The translations under genes were made by a program, and so were the position numbers. Source: an uncultured Christensenella sp. (GTDB lineage: Bacteria; Bacillota; Clostridia; Christensenellales; Borkfalkiaceae). Taken from it: 59,548 nt of DNA. The DNA lies in assembly GCA_910578195.1 (NCBI GenBank), contig CAJTOY010000007.1:1-59548 (forward strand), in the 5' to 3' direction. Positions 41,555-50,596 of the stretch are shown here, piece after piece. Numbering within the stretch: position 1 is the first letter of the stretch; each line of letters begins with the position of its first letter. The notes below the pieces were generated by a model. It saw nothing but the letters and a program-made list of their open reading frames with translations. It was not told where the DNA came from and did not search any database.

Positions 41555-43201
41555 TTATTTGTTGAAATTATCCTTTAACGAAACTATTTCGGACAAAACC
41601 GTGCCGTCAAGCGTGCATTTTTTGTAGTAGCCCGTGCGCATAAGCTGGAAGGGCTTGTCGTCCTCGCACTCGGTGAGGTACGGCTCGGCTTTGCCGACGA
41701 ATACTTTTTCGCTGTTTTTGTTCAGTCGTTCGGCATAGTCCTGGTCGGGGTACTGCTCGTCCGTAAGCAACGCTTCGTACTGTCTGAACTCGACGTCCTT
41801 GCCGTACTTCGCGTCGACCCACTGTATGACGCCCTTCGCCTTTACTGTCGACGGAGCGTCCGAACCGCTGCGCGTTTCGGGGAAATAGGTACAGAAAATT
41901 TCCTCGACTTCGCCGTCGCTGTTCAGCTTCACGTCGTCGCAACGCACGATATACGCGCTTTTAAGGCGCACCGTGCCGCCCTTTTGCAATCTCTTATACT
42001 TAGGCGGGGGATTGAGCGAAAAGTCGTCCCTGTCTATGTATACTGTGCCCGTAAATTTTATATCCCTCGTCCCGCACCCCTCTTTCATAGGGTTCTTGTC
42101 GAATGAAAGGGTTTCTTCGCCCGAGTAGTTCGTAACGGTGAGCTTCAACGGGTTCAAAACCGCCATTGCGCGCTCCGCGTTTTCGTTGAGGTTGTCGCGC
42201 ACACAGCTGTCGAGCTGGGCTTGGTTGACAACCGAAAACGCCTTGGCGACGCCGACGTCGGTACAGAATTTTTTAAGCGCCTCGGGGGGAACTCCGCGGT
42301 TTTTAAGTCCCATAACAGTGGGCATGCGAGGGTCGTCCCAGCCGCGGACGAAACCCTCGTCCACCAACTTTTTGAGGTAGCGCTTGGACATAAGCATATT
42401 TGTAATGTTCAGCCTCGCGAATTCAATCTGGCGGGGTCTGGGCTCGGGGAAGCCCGCCTTTTCAACAAACCAGTTGTAAAGAGGGCGGTGATTTTCGAAT
42501 TCAAGCGAGCAAAGCGAGTGCGTTATGCCCTCGATTGCGTCGGATACGGGGTGTGCGAAGTCGTACATGGGATATATGCACCACTTGTCGCCCGTGCGGT
42601 AGTGCGGAACGCGCGCTATGCGGTAAACGACGGGGTCGCGCATATTTATATTCGGCGACGCCATATCGATTTTCGCGCGCAAAACCTTTGCGCCGTCGGG
42701 ATATTTGCCGTCCTTCATTTCGCGGAAAAGCTTCAAATTCTCCTCCACGCTTCTGTTTCTGTACGGCGAAGGCGTGCCCGCCTCGGTCAGAGTGCCGCGG
42801 GTCGCGCTTATTTCCTCGGCGGAAAGGTCGCACACATACGCATTGCCGTCGGTTATATACTTTTCCGCGATTTCATACATTCTGTCGTAGTAGTCGGAAG
42901 CGAACACGAGCTTATCGTACTCGAAGCCCAGCCATTTCACCGCTTCGACAATGGAATTGACGTATTCATAGTCCTCTTTGGCGGGGTTGGTGTCGTCCAT
43001 ACGCAGATTGATTTTCGCGCCGTACTTGTCCTTTACGCCGAAGTTTATGCACATAGCCTTTATGTGACCTATGTGCGCGTAGCCGTTGGGTTCGGGCGGG
43101 AAGCGCACTTGAAGCTGATTTCCGCGCGACAAAAATTTGCCCGCTTCGAGTTCTTCGTTTATAATTTGTTCGATAAAGTTTGTTGCTTCGGGTAATTTCA
43201 T
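41555..43201 (-). CDS. glnS: Glutaminyl-tRNA synthetase
   Basis: Charges tRNA-Gln directly. The 548-residue class I enzyme has FPPEPNGYAHIGH (HIGH element, about 32-44), MRDPVVYRI, DFAHPVSDAIEGITHSLCSLEF, NMLMSKRYLKKLV (KMSKS variant MSKR) and two C-terminal anticodon-binding beta barrels. The start at 43201 follows GAGGAG; an in-frame ATG 15 bases upstream includes that signal. Many Firmicutes lack GlnRS and use GatCAB, so its presence is informative about lineage. Confidence 0.96.
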   Translation of the reverse strand: MKLPEATNFIEQIINEELEAGKFLSRGNQLQVRFPPEPNGYAHIGHIKAMCINFGVKDKYGAKINLRMDDTNPAKEDYEYVNSIVEAVKWLGFEYDKLVFASDYYDRMYEIAEKYITDGNAYVCDLSAEEISATRGTLTEAGTPSPYRNRSVEENLKLFREMKDGKYPDGAKVLRAKIDMASPNINMRDPVVYRIARVPHYRTGDKWCIYPMYDFAHPVSDAIEGITHSLCSLEFENHRPLYNWFVEKAGFPEPRPRQIEFARLNITNMLMSKRYLKKLVDEGFVRGWDDPRMPTVMGLKNRGVPPEALKKFCTDVGVAKAFSVVNQAQLDSCVRDNLNENAERAMAVLNPLKLTVTNYSGEETLSFDKNPMKEGCGTRDIKFTGTVYIDRDDFSLNPPPKYKRLQKGGTVRLKSAYIVRCDDVKLNSDGEVEEIFCTYFPETRSGSDAPSTVKAKGVIQWVDAKYGKDVEFRQYEALLTDEQYPDQDYAERLNKNSEKVFVGKAEPYLTECEDDKPFQLMRTGYYKKCTLDGTVLSEIVSLKDNFNK

Positions 43202-43308
43202 ATATTCTCCTCTCATAAAATTTTTCCGCTATTCTGCGCGTAATGATTTTACGATTTCGGGAGGCTCCGCCTCCCTTTGCGCGATATTAAGCGCAAACAT
43301 TTTAATTA

Positions 43309-44970
43309 TTAAGACAATCCCGATATGTTACCGTCACCGTCGATGTCTATATGCTCGGCGCCGGGAACCTTGCCGAGCCCGGGCATAAGCATTACCGAGC
43401 CCGCAACGGCGACGATAAAGCCCGCGCCGCCCTTATAAATTATATCCCGCACGAAAATTCTGAAACCTTCGGGACGGGCAAGCTTGGACGCGTCGTCCGA
43501 AAGGGAATACTGCGTTTTCGCGATTATTACGGGCAAGCCCTTTATGCCCTTGCTTTCTATTTCGTTGATTTTTCTGAGCGCTTCGTCCGAGAAATCCGCG
43601 CCCTCGCCGCCGTAAACGTTTTTAACGACGCCGTCAATTTTGGTCTTGATATCCGCGTCGAGGTCATAGGCGAAAGAAAGCTCGCTTTCCTTGTCGCACT
43701 CGGCGATTACCGCTTCGGCAAGCTCCTTGCCGCCCTCGCCGCCCTTTAAGAAAACGTCGGTAAACACCGCTTTCGCGCCCGCGCTTGCGCACGCCGCGAG
43801 CACTTCGTCGATTTCGGCTTGTGTGTCGGTCGCAAAGCGGTTCATGGCGACGACTGCGGGCTTGTTGAATACTTTCGTGACGTTTTCGACGTGCTTTAAC
43901 AGGTTTGGAAGCCCCGCCCTCAGCGCGTCGAGATTTTCTTCCGAAAGCTTTGTCTTATCCGCGCCGCCGTGAAGCTTCAACGCCTTTACGGTAGCGACGA
44001 TCACCACGCAGTCGGGCTGTATGCCCGCTACGCGGCACTTGGTGTCGAGGAATTTTTCCGCGCCCAAATCCGCGCCGAAGCCCGCTTCCGTCACGGTGTA
44101 GTCGGAAATGGTCATTGCCGTGTACGTTGCGCGCACCGAATTGCAGCCGTGCGCGATATTCGCGAACGGCCCGCCGTGGACTATCGCGGGCGTGCCTTCG
44201 AGAGTTTGCACAAGGTTGGGCTTTATCGCGTCCTTTAAAAGGGTCGCCATTGCACCCTCGGCTTTCAGACTGCGCGCGCGGACGTAATTGCCGTCCGTAT
44301 CTATGCCGACGACTATATCGCCGATACGTTTTTTAAGGTCCGAAAGGTCGGTCGCAAGGCAGAGTATAGCCATTATCTCGGAAGCCGCGGTTATCTCGAA
44401 GCCGTCCTTTCGCGTATAGCTTTGACAGCCCTTCATGCTTCCCGCTTCGCATTCGAGGGTAATATCTCGGAGCGCCCTGTCGTTCATGTCCATACAGCGG
44501 CGGAAATACACCTCTGAAATTTTCAGTGCGTTCCCGCGGAAGATATGATTGTCAATCATGGCGCACAGCAAATTGTTGGCGGCTGTGATTGCGTGCAAAT
44601 CGCCGGTGAAATGCAGGTTGATATCCGCCATGGGCACGACCTGCGCGTAACCGCCGCCCGCCGCGCCGCCCTTGATGCCGAACACGGGTCCGAGCGAGGG
44701 TTCCCTCAGCGCGAGGCAGACCTTTTTGCCGAGCTTCGCCATACCGTCGGCGAGCCCTATCGACACGGTCGTCTTGCCCTCTCCGCTAGCCGTGGGGTTT
44801 ATTGCCGTAACCAGCACAAGCTTGGATTTGGGGTTTACCTCTTTCAAATTGATTTTCGCTTTGTACTTGCCGTAAAGCTCCAACTTATCCTCGCCGAGGT
44901 TGAGCTTTTTCGCGATTATTCGGATATCTCTGATCTGACAGCTTTCCGCAATTTCAATATCGGATAACAT
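43309..44970 (-). CDS. fhs: Formate--tetrahydrofolate ligase
   Basis: Makes 10-formyl-THF from formate, THF and ATP. The 553-residue protein has TAINPTASGEGKTTVSIGL (P-loop, about 57-75), REPSLGPVFGIKGGAAGGGYAQV (as a pattern), DLHAITAANNLL and PGLGKVPGAEHIDID at the end. The ATG at 44970 follows AAGGTGG closely; an upstream in-frame start at 44988 lacks a signal. It serves one-carbon supply for purines and, in acetogens, the methyl branch. No other Wood-Ljungdahl gene is in the window. Confidence 0.96.
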   Translation of the reverse strand: MLSDIEIAESCQIRDIRIIAKKLNLGEDKLELYGKYKAKINLKEVNPKSKLVLVTAINPTASGEGKTTVSIGLADGMAKLGKKVCLALREPSLGPVFGIKGGAAGGGYAQVVPMADINLHFTGDLHAITAANNLLCAMIDNHIFRGNALKISEVYFRRCMDMNDRALRDITLECEAGSMKGCQSYTRKDGFEITAASEIMAILCLATDLSDLKKRIGDIVVGIDTDGNYVRARSLKAEGAMATLLKDAIKPNLVQTLEGTPAIVHGGPFANIAHGCNSVRATYTAMTISDYTVTEAGFGADLGAEKFLDTKCRVAGIQPDCVVIVATVKALKLHGGADKTKLSEENLDALRAGLPNLLKHVENVTKVFNKPAVVAMNRFATDTQAEIDEVLAACASAGAKAVFTDVFLKGGEGGKELAEAVIAECDKESELSFAYDLDADIKTKIDGVVKNVYGGEGADFSDEALRKINEIESKGIKGLPVIIAKTQYSLSDDASKLARPEGFRIFVRDIIYKGGAGFIVAVAGSVMLMPGLGKVPGAEHIDIDGDGNISGLS

Positions 44971-45092
44971 ATACCACCTTTGAGGCAAACATACAGCTTG
45001 CCATTATCATTTTCCACTGTGTATTATATCACAAATATTAACCCGTTGTATATCGTTTTAAGCAACTTTTTTTAAATTAACTTTTACATCGG

Positions 45093-45121
45093 TTGACTAT
45101 TCAAAATTAATAATATAAAAT
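45093..45121 (+). promoter_or_regulatory. Sigma-A promoter of glyS
   Basis: TTGACT, 17-base spacer, TAAAAT; leader of about 30 bases, too short for a T-box. Confidence 0.78.
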
Positions 45122-45158
45122 CAATATATCAACATTTATTGTGGCAAAGGAGATACCT

Positions 45159-46562
45159 ATGGCGGATAAAAAACGTGCGGTGACTATGGAAAAATTAGTC
45201 GCGCTTTGCAAAAACAGAGGATTTATTTTCCCCGGAAGCGAAATTTACGGCGGACTTGCGAATACCTGGGACTTCGGCCCCCTCGGCGTCGAGTTCAAAA
45301 ACAACGTTAAAAAGGCGTGGTGGAAAAAGTTCGTGCAAGAAACTCCCTACAACACGGGGCTCGACTGCGCGATACTTATGAATACGCGCACATGGAAGGC
45401 TTCGGGACACCTCGGCGGATTTTCAGACCCGTTGATGGACTGCCGCAGCTGTAAGGCGAGGCACCGCGCGGACAATCTCGTAGAGGACTACTGCAAAAAG
45501 CATAAGCTGAATGTTTCCGTCGAAAGCATGGACAACGAGGCGCTTGAAAACTTTATCGCCGAAAAGAAAATAAACTGCCCCGTCTGCGGAAAAAGCGACT
45601 TTACGCCGATAAGAAAATTCAACCTCATGTTCAAGACCTTTCAAGGGGTCACCGAGGACAGCGTAAACACCGTTTACCTCCGCCCCGAGACCGCGCAGGG
45701 CATTTTCGTCAATTTCAAAAACGTACAGAGAACTTCCCGCCTCCGCGTGCCGTTCGGCATAGGTCAGATAGGAAAATCGTTCAGAAACGAAATCACGCCG
45801 GGAAATTTCATATTCCGCGTGCGCGAGTTCGAACAGATGGAGCTTGAATTTTTCTGCAAGCCCGGCACGGACTTGGAGTGGTTTTCCTACTGGAAAGACT
45901 ACTGCAAAAACTTCCTCCTCTCGCTCGGGCTGAAAGAGGAAAACTTGAAGCTGCGCGACCACTCGCCCGAGGAGCTTTGCTTCTATTCCAAAGCCACGAC
46001 CGACTTCGAATACAACTTCGCGTTCGGCTGGGGCGAGCTTTGGGGCATTGCCGACAGAACGGATTACGACTTAAAGCAGCACGCCGCCGAAAGCGGTGAA
46101 AACATGGAATACACCGACCCAGTCACCAACGAGAAATACATTCCTTACGTTATCGAGCCCTCGCTCGGCGCGGAGAGAATGGTACTCGCGTTCCTCACCG
46201 ACGCGTACGACGAGGAAGTGCTCGACGCCGAAAAGAACGACGTGAGAACGGTTTTAAGACTTCACCCCTTCCTCGCGCCCTACAAAGCGGCTATACTGCC
46301 GTTGCAGAAGGGGCTTTCCGACAAGGCGGACGACGTCTATAAAAAGCTTGCGAAAAAATTCTCGGTCACTTACGACGTAACGGGCTCGATAGGAAAGCGT
46401 TACCGCCGTCAGGACGAGATAGGCACGCCTTTTTGCATTACCGTCGATTTCGACACGCTGAACGACGACACCGTGACCGTGCGCGACAGAGACAGTATGA
46501 AGCAGATAAGGCTTAAAATCGACGAGCTGGAAGCCTACATCGAGAAAAGCCTTGAATTTTAA
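45159..46562 (+). CDS. glyS: Glycyl-tRNA synthetase, single-chain (alpha2) type
   Basis: Charges tRNA-Gly. The 467-residue class II enzyme has FPGSEIYGGLANTWDFGPLG (20 residues, about 23-42), YLRPETAQGIFVNF (motif 2 region), FGIGQIGKSFRNEITPGNFIFR and PSLGAERMVLAFL (motif 3), then an anticodon-binding domain (about 370-467). It is the archaeal/eukaryote-like alpha2 form rather than the GlyQ/GlyS tetramer. The ATG at 45159 follows AAAGGAGA at six bases; a GTG 18 bases earlier is rejected. Confidence 0.96.
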   Translation: MADKKRAVTMEKLVALCKNRGFIFPGSEIYGGLANTWDFGPLGVEFKNNVKKAWWKKFVQETPYNTGLDCAILMNTRTWKASGHLGGFSDPLMDCRSCKARHRADNLVEDYCKKHKLNVSVESMDNEALENFIAEKKINCPVCGKSDFTPIRKFNLMFKTFQGVTEDSVNTVYLRPETAQGIFVNFKNVQRTSRLRVPFGIGQIGKSFRNEITPGNFIFRVREFEQMELEFFCKPGTDLEWFSYWKDYCKNFLLSLGLKEENLKLRDHSPEELCFYSKATTDFEYNFAFGWGELWGIADRTDYDLKQHAAESGENMEYTDPVTNEKYIPYVIEPSLGAERMVLAFLTDAYDEEVLDAEKNDVRTVLRLHPFLAPYKAAILPLQKGLSDKADDVYKKLAKKFSVTYDVTGSIGKRYRRQDEIGTPFCITVDFDTLNDDTVTVRDRDSMKQIRLKIDELEAYIEKSLEF

Positions 46563-46575
46563 TCGAATATTATTT

Positions 46576-46606
46576 AAGGGGCGGCGCATACAATGCGCCG
46601 CCCCTT
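46576..46606 (+). terminator. Terminator hairpin after glyS
   Basis: AAGGGGCGGCGCAT, loop ACA, ATGCGCCGCCCCTT. There is no T tract directly after it, but a second hairpin follows. Confidence 0.65.
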
Positions 46607-46610
46607 ACAC

Positions 46611-46640
46611 ACTCCCGACGCGAACGCGGGAGTTGCTTTT
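46611..46640. terminator. Second terminator between glyS and the membrane-protein gene
   Basis: ACTCCCG (46611-46617) and CGGGAGT (46627-46633), followed by TGCTTTTATTCTTT on the plus strand. Confidence 0.6.
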
Positions 46641-47679
46641 ATTCTTTATCCGAATTTTTGTCTATGTATTTGTTGAGCATAGACATACCTATTTTCTTGC
46701 CCAGCCCCATGAACCGTGACTTGACGGTCTTTGGCTGTTTGACCTCTTCCTCGATTGTGCCCTCGAATTTCAAATCTCTGCACGGGTCGAACACGACGTA
46801 GCCGCACTCGGACGCATACTCGAAAACGTTTTTGAGTATGCCCTCGACAAGCCGTCTGTCCTCCTCCCCCGCGCCCTCGACCACGCTTAAAATCTGCGCG
46901 GACTTAATCTGGTTGATATACTTCTTGCCGAAAGCGGGTATTAAAAAATTGTCTAGGCAGACGCCTATTTCGTCGTAATATTTTTTGGAAACGCGCTTCA
47001 CCGTCTTACTTTCGCTGCCCGCGGTTACCGTAAGCTCGTACCATTCCAGCGCGACCTTTGCGAAGCGGAATTTTATCTTCACGGGCGAGAGAAGCCACCT
47101 TGCAAGCTTGCCGAACCCGCCGCATAAAAGGGGAATTATCTGAAAAATCAGACAGAGTATGGAAAAGATAATCAGCACGATATCGACGGCGACGTGCTCG
47201 GCGGAATAGTCCCCGCCGCGGGTTACGAGCACTAATGCTACAACCGTTATCGCGAGCGAAATAAGCCTAATCGCAAGTCTGAAAAACGAAAGTACTTTGT
47301 TATAGCGCTTTATATTCTTCGCGTTCGCGCCTATTCCGCACAGCATTATAGCGAACATTGTTATAAACAGCGCCGCATACGCGCCCAAAAGGCAGTACAT
47401 TGCGATTTCCGACCCTAAGCTCAGCTTGTTCAAAAGCCCCGTACAGAGAATATACGCAACGTACAGCACTGTAAACACCAAGCTTACGGACAAGGTCAAA
47501 AGATTGAGCCTCCGCCCGATAAGCGCACGGTTGTTATATATGTTTTTAAGTACGTTTCTTATATCATAAACGTCTTTGGCGAGGGTGAAAGCTTCCTCCG
47601 CGTTAATCGTATGGCGGATTGTGACCTTTTCTTCCTCTTTAACTTCTTCTTTCTTTTCTTCTTCCATAACCAAACCCAT
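46639..47679 (-). CDS. Hypothetical membrane protein
   Basis: A 346-residue protein with an acidic Lys/Glu-rich N-terminus (about 5-20), four to six hydrophobic helices (about 55-80, 88-115, 130-152, 163-187) and a cytosolic C-terminal half. No family is recognised. Its start ATG shares a base with the ABC-F stop (TAATG), so the two are translationally coupled. A second ATG 12 bases downstream is possible. Confidence 0.78.
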   Translation of the reverse strand: MGLVMEEEKKEEVKEEEKVTIRHTINAEEAFTLAKDVYDIRNVLKNIYNNRALIGRRLNLLTLSVSLVFTVLYVAYILCTGLLNKLSLGSEIAMYCLLGAYAALFITMFAIMLCGIGANAKNIKRYNKVLSFFRLAIRLISLAITVVALVLVTRGGDYSAEHVAVDIVLIIFSILCLIFQIIPLLCGGFGKLARWLLSPVKIKFRFAKVALEWYELTVTAGSESKTVKRVSKKYYDEIGVCLDNFLIPAFGKKYINQIKSAQILSVVEGAGEEDRRLVEGILKNVFEYASECGYVVFDPCRDLKFEGTIEEEVKQPKTVKSRFMGLGKKIGMSMLNKYIDKNSDKE

Positions 47680-49529
47680 TATAGCATATCTTCATACGCC
47701 TTGTAAAGCCCGTCCGTCTGTAATTTTATGGCTTCGAGCTCCTTTAAAAGCGCGTTGACGCGAACATAGTCGGCAATTATTTCGGGCTGCGCGAGAAGGT
47801 TGTTGATTTCCTCTTCCCGCTTCTCGCACTCGGCGATTTGAGCTTCGAGATTTTTCACAAGCTGTTTTTGCCTTTCCTCTTCGGCACGCTCCTTTTTAGA
47901 ACGGTACGCCTTTTCGGTTTTTCGAACAGGCGGCGGCGAAGGCTTCTTTTCCGCGGCGTACGCCTCGTACCCGCCCGCGAAATATCTCAGCTTGCCGTCC
48001 TCTATCTCGGCGATTGCGCCCGCGAGCGCCGACAAAAAATATCTGTCGTGGGAGACGAAAATCAGCGTTCCGTCGAACTCCTTCAACGACGTTTCGAGCG
48101 CCTCTCTGGCGGGCAAATCGAGATGGTTTGTCGGCTCGTCCAATAAAAGAACGTTGCCACGCTCGCATTCGAGTATGCAAAGCGCAAGCTTCGCCCGCTC
48201 GCCGCCCGACAGAAATTTGACTTGCTTGTCTATATCCTCGGCGAACAGTCCGCACCGCGCCAGCGCGGAGCGCGCTTCGGTCTGCGTATATCCGACGTGC
48301 CTTTCCCACAGCTCGGACAAGACGGTGTTTTCACCGTTCAGATTAATTCCTTCCTGGTCGTAAAACGCGATTTTCACGAAACGCCCGAGCTTAATCGTGG
48401 GGTTGCTTCCCTTGATAATTTCTTTTAAAAGCGTGGATTTGCCCGTGCCGTTTTCGCCTATCAAAGCCAGCTTTTCGCCGCGCCTTACGCTGAGTCTGCC
48501 GTCCGAAAAAAGCGTCCTTTCGCCGATTTTGAGGTTTAATCCTTCGATATCGAGAACTTGCTCGTATGGCTTTGTATCGTAGCCGAATTTAAAGCGCGGC
48601 GGCTTGGGCGGGATATACGGCTTTTCGAGAATTTCCATTCTTTCAAGCTGTTTTACGCGGCTTTGCGCCGACTTCGCCGTCGTCGCGCGGACTATGTTTC
48701 TGTCGACATAGTCTTGAAGCTTCGCCCGCTCCTCCTGCTGGGCTTCGTAGTCCTTTTGAAGCCTTTCGACGAGGTCGGCTTTCAATATTTTATATTTGGA
48801 GTAATTGCCCGTAAACGAAGTCAGCCGTTTATTTTCTATTTCGAGAATTCTTCCGACCGTTCTATCGAGAAAATATCTGTCGTGAGACACTACGAAGATT
48901 GCGCCCTTGAAGGTTTGCAGATATTCTTCCAGCCAGAAAAGGGTCGCTATGTCGAGGTGGTTCGTGGGCTCGTCCAAAATGAGAAGGTCGGGCGTTTCCA
49001 GAAGCAGACGCGCAAGTTTAAGGCGGGTTTTCTCGCCGCCCGACATGGTGTCGATTATGCGTTCGTACATTCCGTTGAAGCCCATACCGTTAAGCACGGT
49101 CTTGATTTTCACGTCCACGTCGAAGCAGTCGCGCGCGGAAAGAAATTTATTCAGGCTTTCTATTTTGGCGGACAATACGTTGTATTCGCGCTCGTTACCG
49201 GCGTTTGCAAGCTCCGCCGAAAGGGTCGAAAGCTTTTCGACCGCGCTCAATTCTTCTTTGAAAATTTCAAGCATTTCGGCGTAAACGGTGTTACCGCTCG
49301 AATACCCGCCGTTCTGTTCGAGGTAGCCGATTTTGAGCCCGTTCTTTCTTATAATTTCGCCGAAGTCGGCTTCGAGCTCGCCGAGTATCAGCTTTATCAG
49401 CGTGGTCTTACCCTCGCCGTTCGCGCCGATTAGCCCCGCGCGCTCGCCCTCGTTTAAGGCAAACGAAACGTCCCTGAATATTAAGTTTCCGCCGTAAGAA
49501 AAAGTTACGTTGTCGAGTGTTATAAGCAT
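47679..49529 (-). CDS. ABC-F family ATPase
   Basis: A 616-residue soluble protein with two ABC ATPase domains: Walker A GANGEGKTT (about 35-43) and GENGTGKST; signatures MSGGE and LSGGE; Walker B LLILDEPTNHLDIA and LLLDEPTNHLDLP. An interdomain linker rich in Arg/Lys and a C-terminal coiled coil (about 540-610) are present. ABC-F proteins act on the ribosome (translation relief or antibiotic protection); this resembles the housekeeping YdiF/Uup-like group rather than a known resistance factor. Confidence 0.94.
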   Translation of the reverse strand: MLITLDNVTFSYGGNLIFRDVSFALNEGERAGLIGANGEGKTTLIKLILGELEADFGEIIRKNGLKIGYLEQNGGYSSGNTVYAEMLEIFKEELSAVEKLSTLSAELANAGNEREYNVLSAKIESLNKFLSARDCFDVDVKIKTVLNGMGFNGMYERIIDTMSGGEKTRLKLARLLLETPDLLILDEPTNHLDIATLFWLEEYLQTFKGAIFVVSHDRYFLDRTVGRILEIENKRLTSFTGNYSKYKILKADLVERLQKDYEAQQEERAKLQDYVDRNIVRATTAKSAQSRVKQLERMEILEKPYIPPKPPRFKFGYDTKPYEQVLDIEGLNLKIGERTLFSDGRLSVRRGEKLALIGENGTGKSTLLKEIIKGSNPTIKLGRFVKIAFYDQEGINLNGENTVLSELWERHVGYTQTEARSALARCGLFAEDIDKQVKFLSGGERAKLALCILECERGNVLLLDEPTNHLDLPAREALETSLKEFDGTLIFVSHDRYFLSALAGAIAEIEDGKLRYFAGGYEAYAAEKKPSPPPVRKTEKAYRSKKERAEEERQKQLVKNLEAQIAECEKREEEINNLLAQPEIIADYVRVNALLKELEAIKLQTDGLYKAYEDML

Positions 49530-49533
49530 ATTA

Positions 49534-50385
49534 TCAGTAGTCCCATTCGGGTATAAAATTTTCGGTCGCGCTTTCCAAATCCTGCAAAAACACGTTTTTC
49601 AGCCCGTATTCCTCAACCGCCGAAAGCGCCCTTTCGTACTCCCTTCGGGTAATTTTGCGTTGTAATTCCTTATAGTTTTCTATTGCGCCGAAGGGCGTAT
49701 ATTGGCTCATTAAGCTGAAATACACGCTGTCCGGCAGGGTCGAAACAAACTTTATTATATTCGCCGTGTCGTATGCTGCGAGCGGCAAAATGAGATGTCG
49801 CACGATACAGCCCGAAAGCATTTTACCGTCCTCGCGGAACTTTAATTGCTTTTCCGCCATGAAGCGGATTGCGGGCAAGGCGTATTCGGCGTAGTTTTTA
49901 CGCACGGTGTAACGCGTGGAAAGCGTCGGGTCGATAAACTTCAAATCGGGCAGATAAATATCGACGAACTTGTCCGCGCGTTTAAGGCTTTCGATCTTCT
50001 CGTAGCCGTGGGTGTTCCACACAATGGGGATATTCGGGCGGTAAAGAGATAGCGCCTCCTCTATGTGCGAAAGATAGTGCGACGGATTGACGAGGTTTAT
50101 ATTTTCCGCGCCCCTCTCTTCGAGTTCCTTGAAAATTTCCGCAAGCTCGGTTACGGTTATTTCCTTGCCGCGGGTATTGCGGGAAAGGTCGTAATTCTGG
50201 CAGAAAACGCATTTTAAAGCGCAGCCGCAGAAAAATACGCAGCCGCTGCCGTTTTTAAACGAAACGGGCGGTTCCTCGAAGGGGTGCAGATAGTATTTCG
50301 CGATTTTTAAGCCCTTTACCCCGCACGCGCCGTTATTTAAATTTCTGTCCGCCCCGCACTCCGCGGGGCACTGTTTGCAGTTCAC
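49534..50385 (-). CDS. Radical SAM protein, PflX (COG1313) type
   Basis: A 283-residue protein starting with an Fe-S-like Cys cluster (NCKQCPAECGADR, Cys at about 3, 6, 10 and 21) and the radical SAM motif C55-x3-C59-x2-C62 (CGCALKCVFC). WNTHGYEKIES and DIYLPDLKFIDP are typical of PflX proteins, relatives of pyruvate formate-lyase activase with unknown substrate. The GTG at 50385 is chosen because the protein family begins at this Cys motif and a promoter ends six bases before it; the longer open frame reads through that promoter. Confidence 0.85.
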   Translation of the reverse strand: MNCKQCPAECGADRNLNNGACGVKGLKIAKYYLHPFEEPPVSFKNGSGCVFFCGCALKCVFCQNYDLSRNTRGKEITVTELAEIFKELEERGAENINLVNPSHYLSHIEEALSLYRPNIPIVWNTHGYEKIESLKRADKFVDIYLPDLKFIDPTLSTRYTVRKNYAEYALPAIRFMAEKQLKFREDGKMLSGCIVRHLILPLAAYDTANIIKFVSTLPDSVYFSLMSQYTPFGAIENYKELQRKITRREYERALSAVEEYGLKNVFLQDLESATENFIPEWDY

Positions 50386-50391
50386 CGCTTT

Positions 50392-50420
50392 ATTATAATA
50401 AAAATATCTTATAATTGCAA
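50392..50420 (-). promoter_or_regulatory. Leaderless-type promoter of the radical SAM gene
   Basis: Minus strand TTGCAA (50420-50415), 17-base spacer, TATAAT (50397-50392), then six bases to GTG at 50385. Confidence 0.7.
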
Positions 50421-50427
50421 GTTTTGA

Positions 50428-50456
50428 TTGACAATATTTATCCGCACGGCTATAAT
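50428..50456 (+). promoter_or_regulatory. Sigma-A promoter of the SAM-riboswitch operon
   Basis: TTGACA, 17-base spacer, TATAAT: full consensus. Transcription should start near 50463, just before the aptamer. Confidence 0.93.
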
Positions 50457-50467
50457 GAGTGTACAAA

Positions 50468-50548
50468 CCTATAAAGAGTGTGCGAGAGAACGGCTCGTTG
50501 ACCACACAGCAACCTGCTTTGCAAGGTGCTAATGCCGAGGACTATGGG
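50468..50548 (+). promoter_or_regulatory. SAM-I riboswitch (S-box) aptamer
   Basis: The closing helix is CCTATA (50468-50473) with TATGGG (50543-50548). The S-box core is clear: AAGAGTG, GCTCGTTGACC, CAGCAACC, a small hairpin TGCTTTGCA and AAGGTGCTAATGCC. A terminator follows, and an alternative pairing of GGGAATAT with ATATT..CCC (about 50546-50571) can act as antiterminator. SAM binding should switch metK expression off. Confidence 0.93.
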
Positions 50549-50564
50549 AATATAGAAGATATTT

Positions 50565-50596
50565 ACTCCCCGCGGTCCCGGCGGGGAGTTGTTTTT
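50565..50596 (+). terminator. Riboswitch terminator abutting the GNAT start codon
   Basis: ACTCCCCGC, loop GGTCCCG, GCGGGGAGT, then TGTTTTT directly followed by the ATG at 50597. The 3' arm GGGGAG is the only Shine-Dalgarno-like sequence before that ATG. Confidence 0.92.

Noticed and set aside
41607..43195. Long open frames opposite glnS and other G+C-rich genes
   Set aside because: They are shadows caused by the strong codon bias; products are Arg-rich or low-complexity without domains.
43259..43275. GGGAGGC/GCCTCCC hairpin after fhs as a terminator
   Set aside because: A 7-base stem exists but no T tract follows on the minus strand; too weak to call.
44971..45158. T-box or other leader riboswitch for glyS or fhs
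   Set aside because: The glyS leader is only about 30 bases and no T-box or specifier hairpin is visible; the same holds for tyrS and glnS.
50386..50505. Longer N-terminus of the radical SAM protein
   Set aside because: It reads through two promoters and adds residues unlike the family; the Cys-rich start at the GTG fits better.
50459..50596. N-terminal extension of the GNAT gene
   Set aside because: This stretch is the SAM-I aptamer and its terminator; it has no protein similarity.
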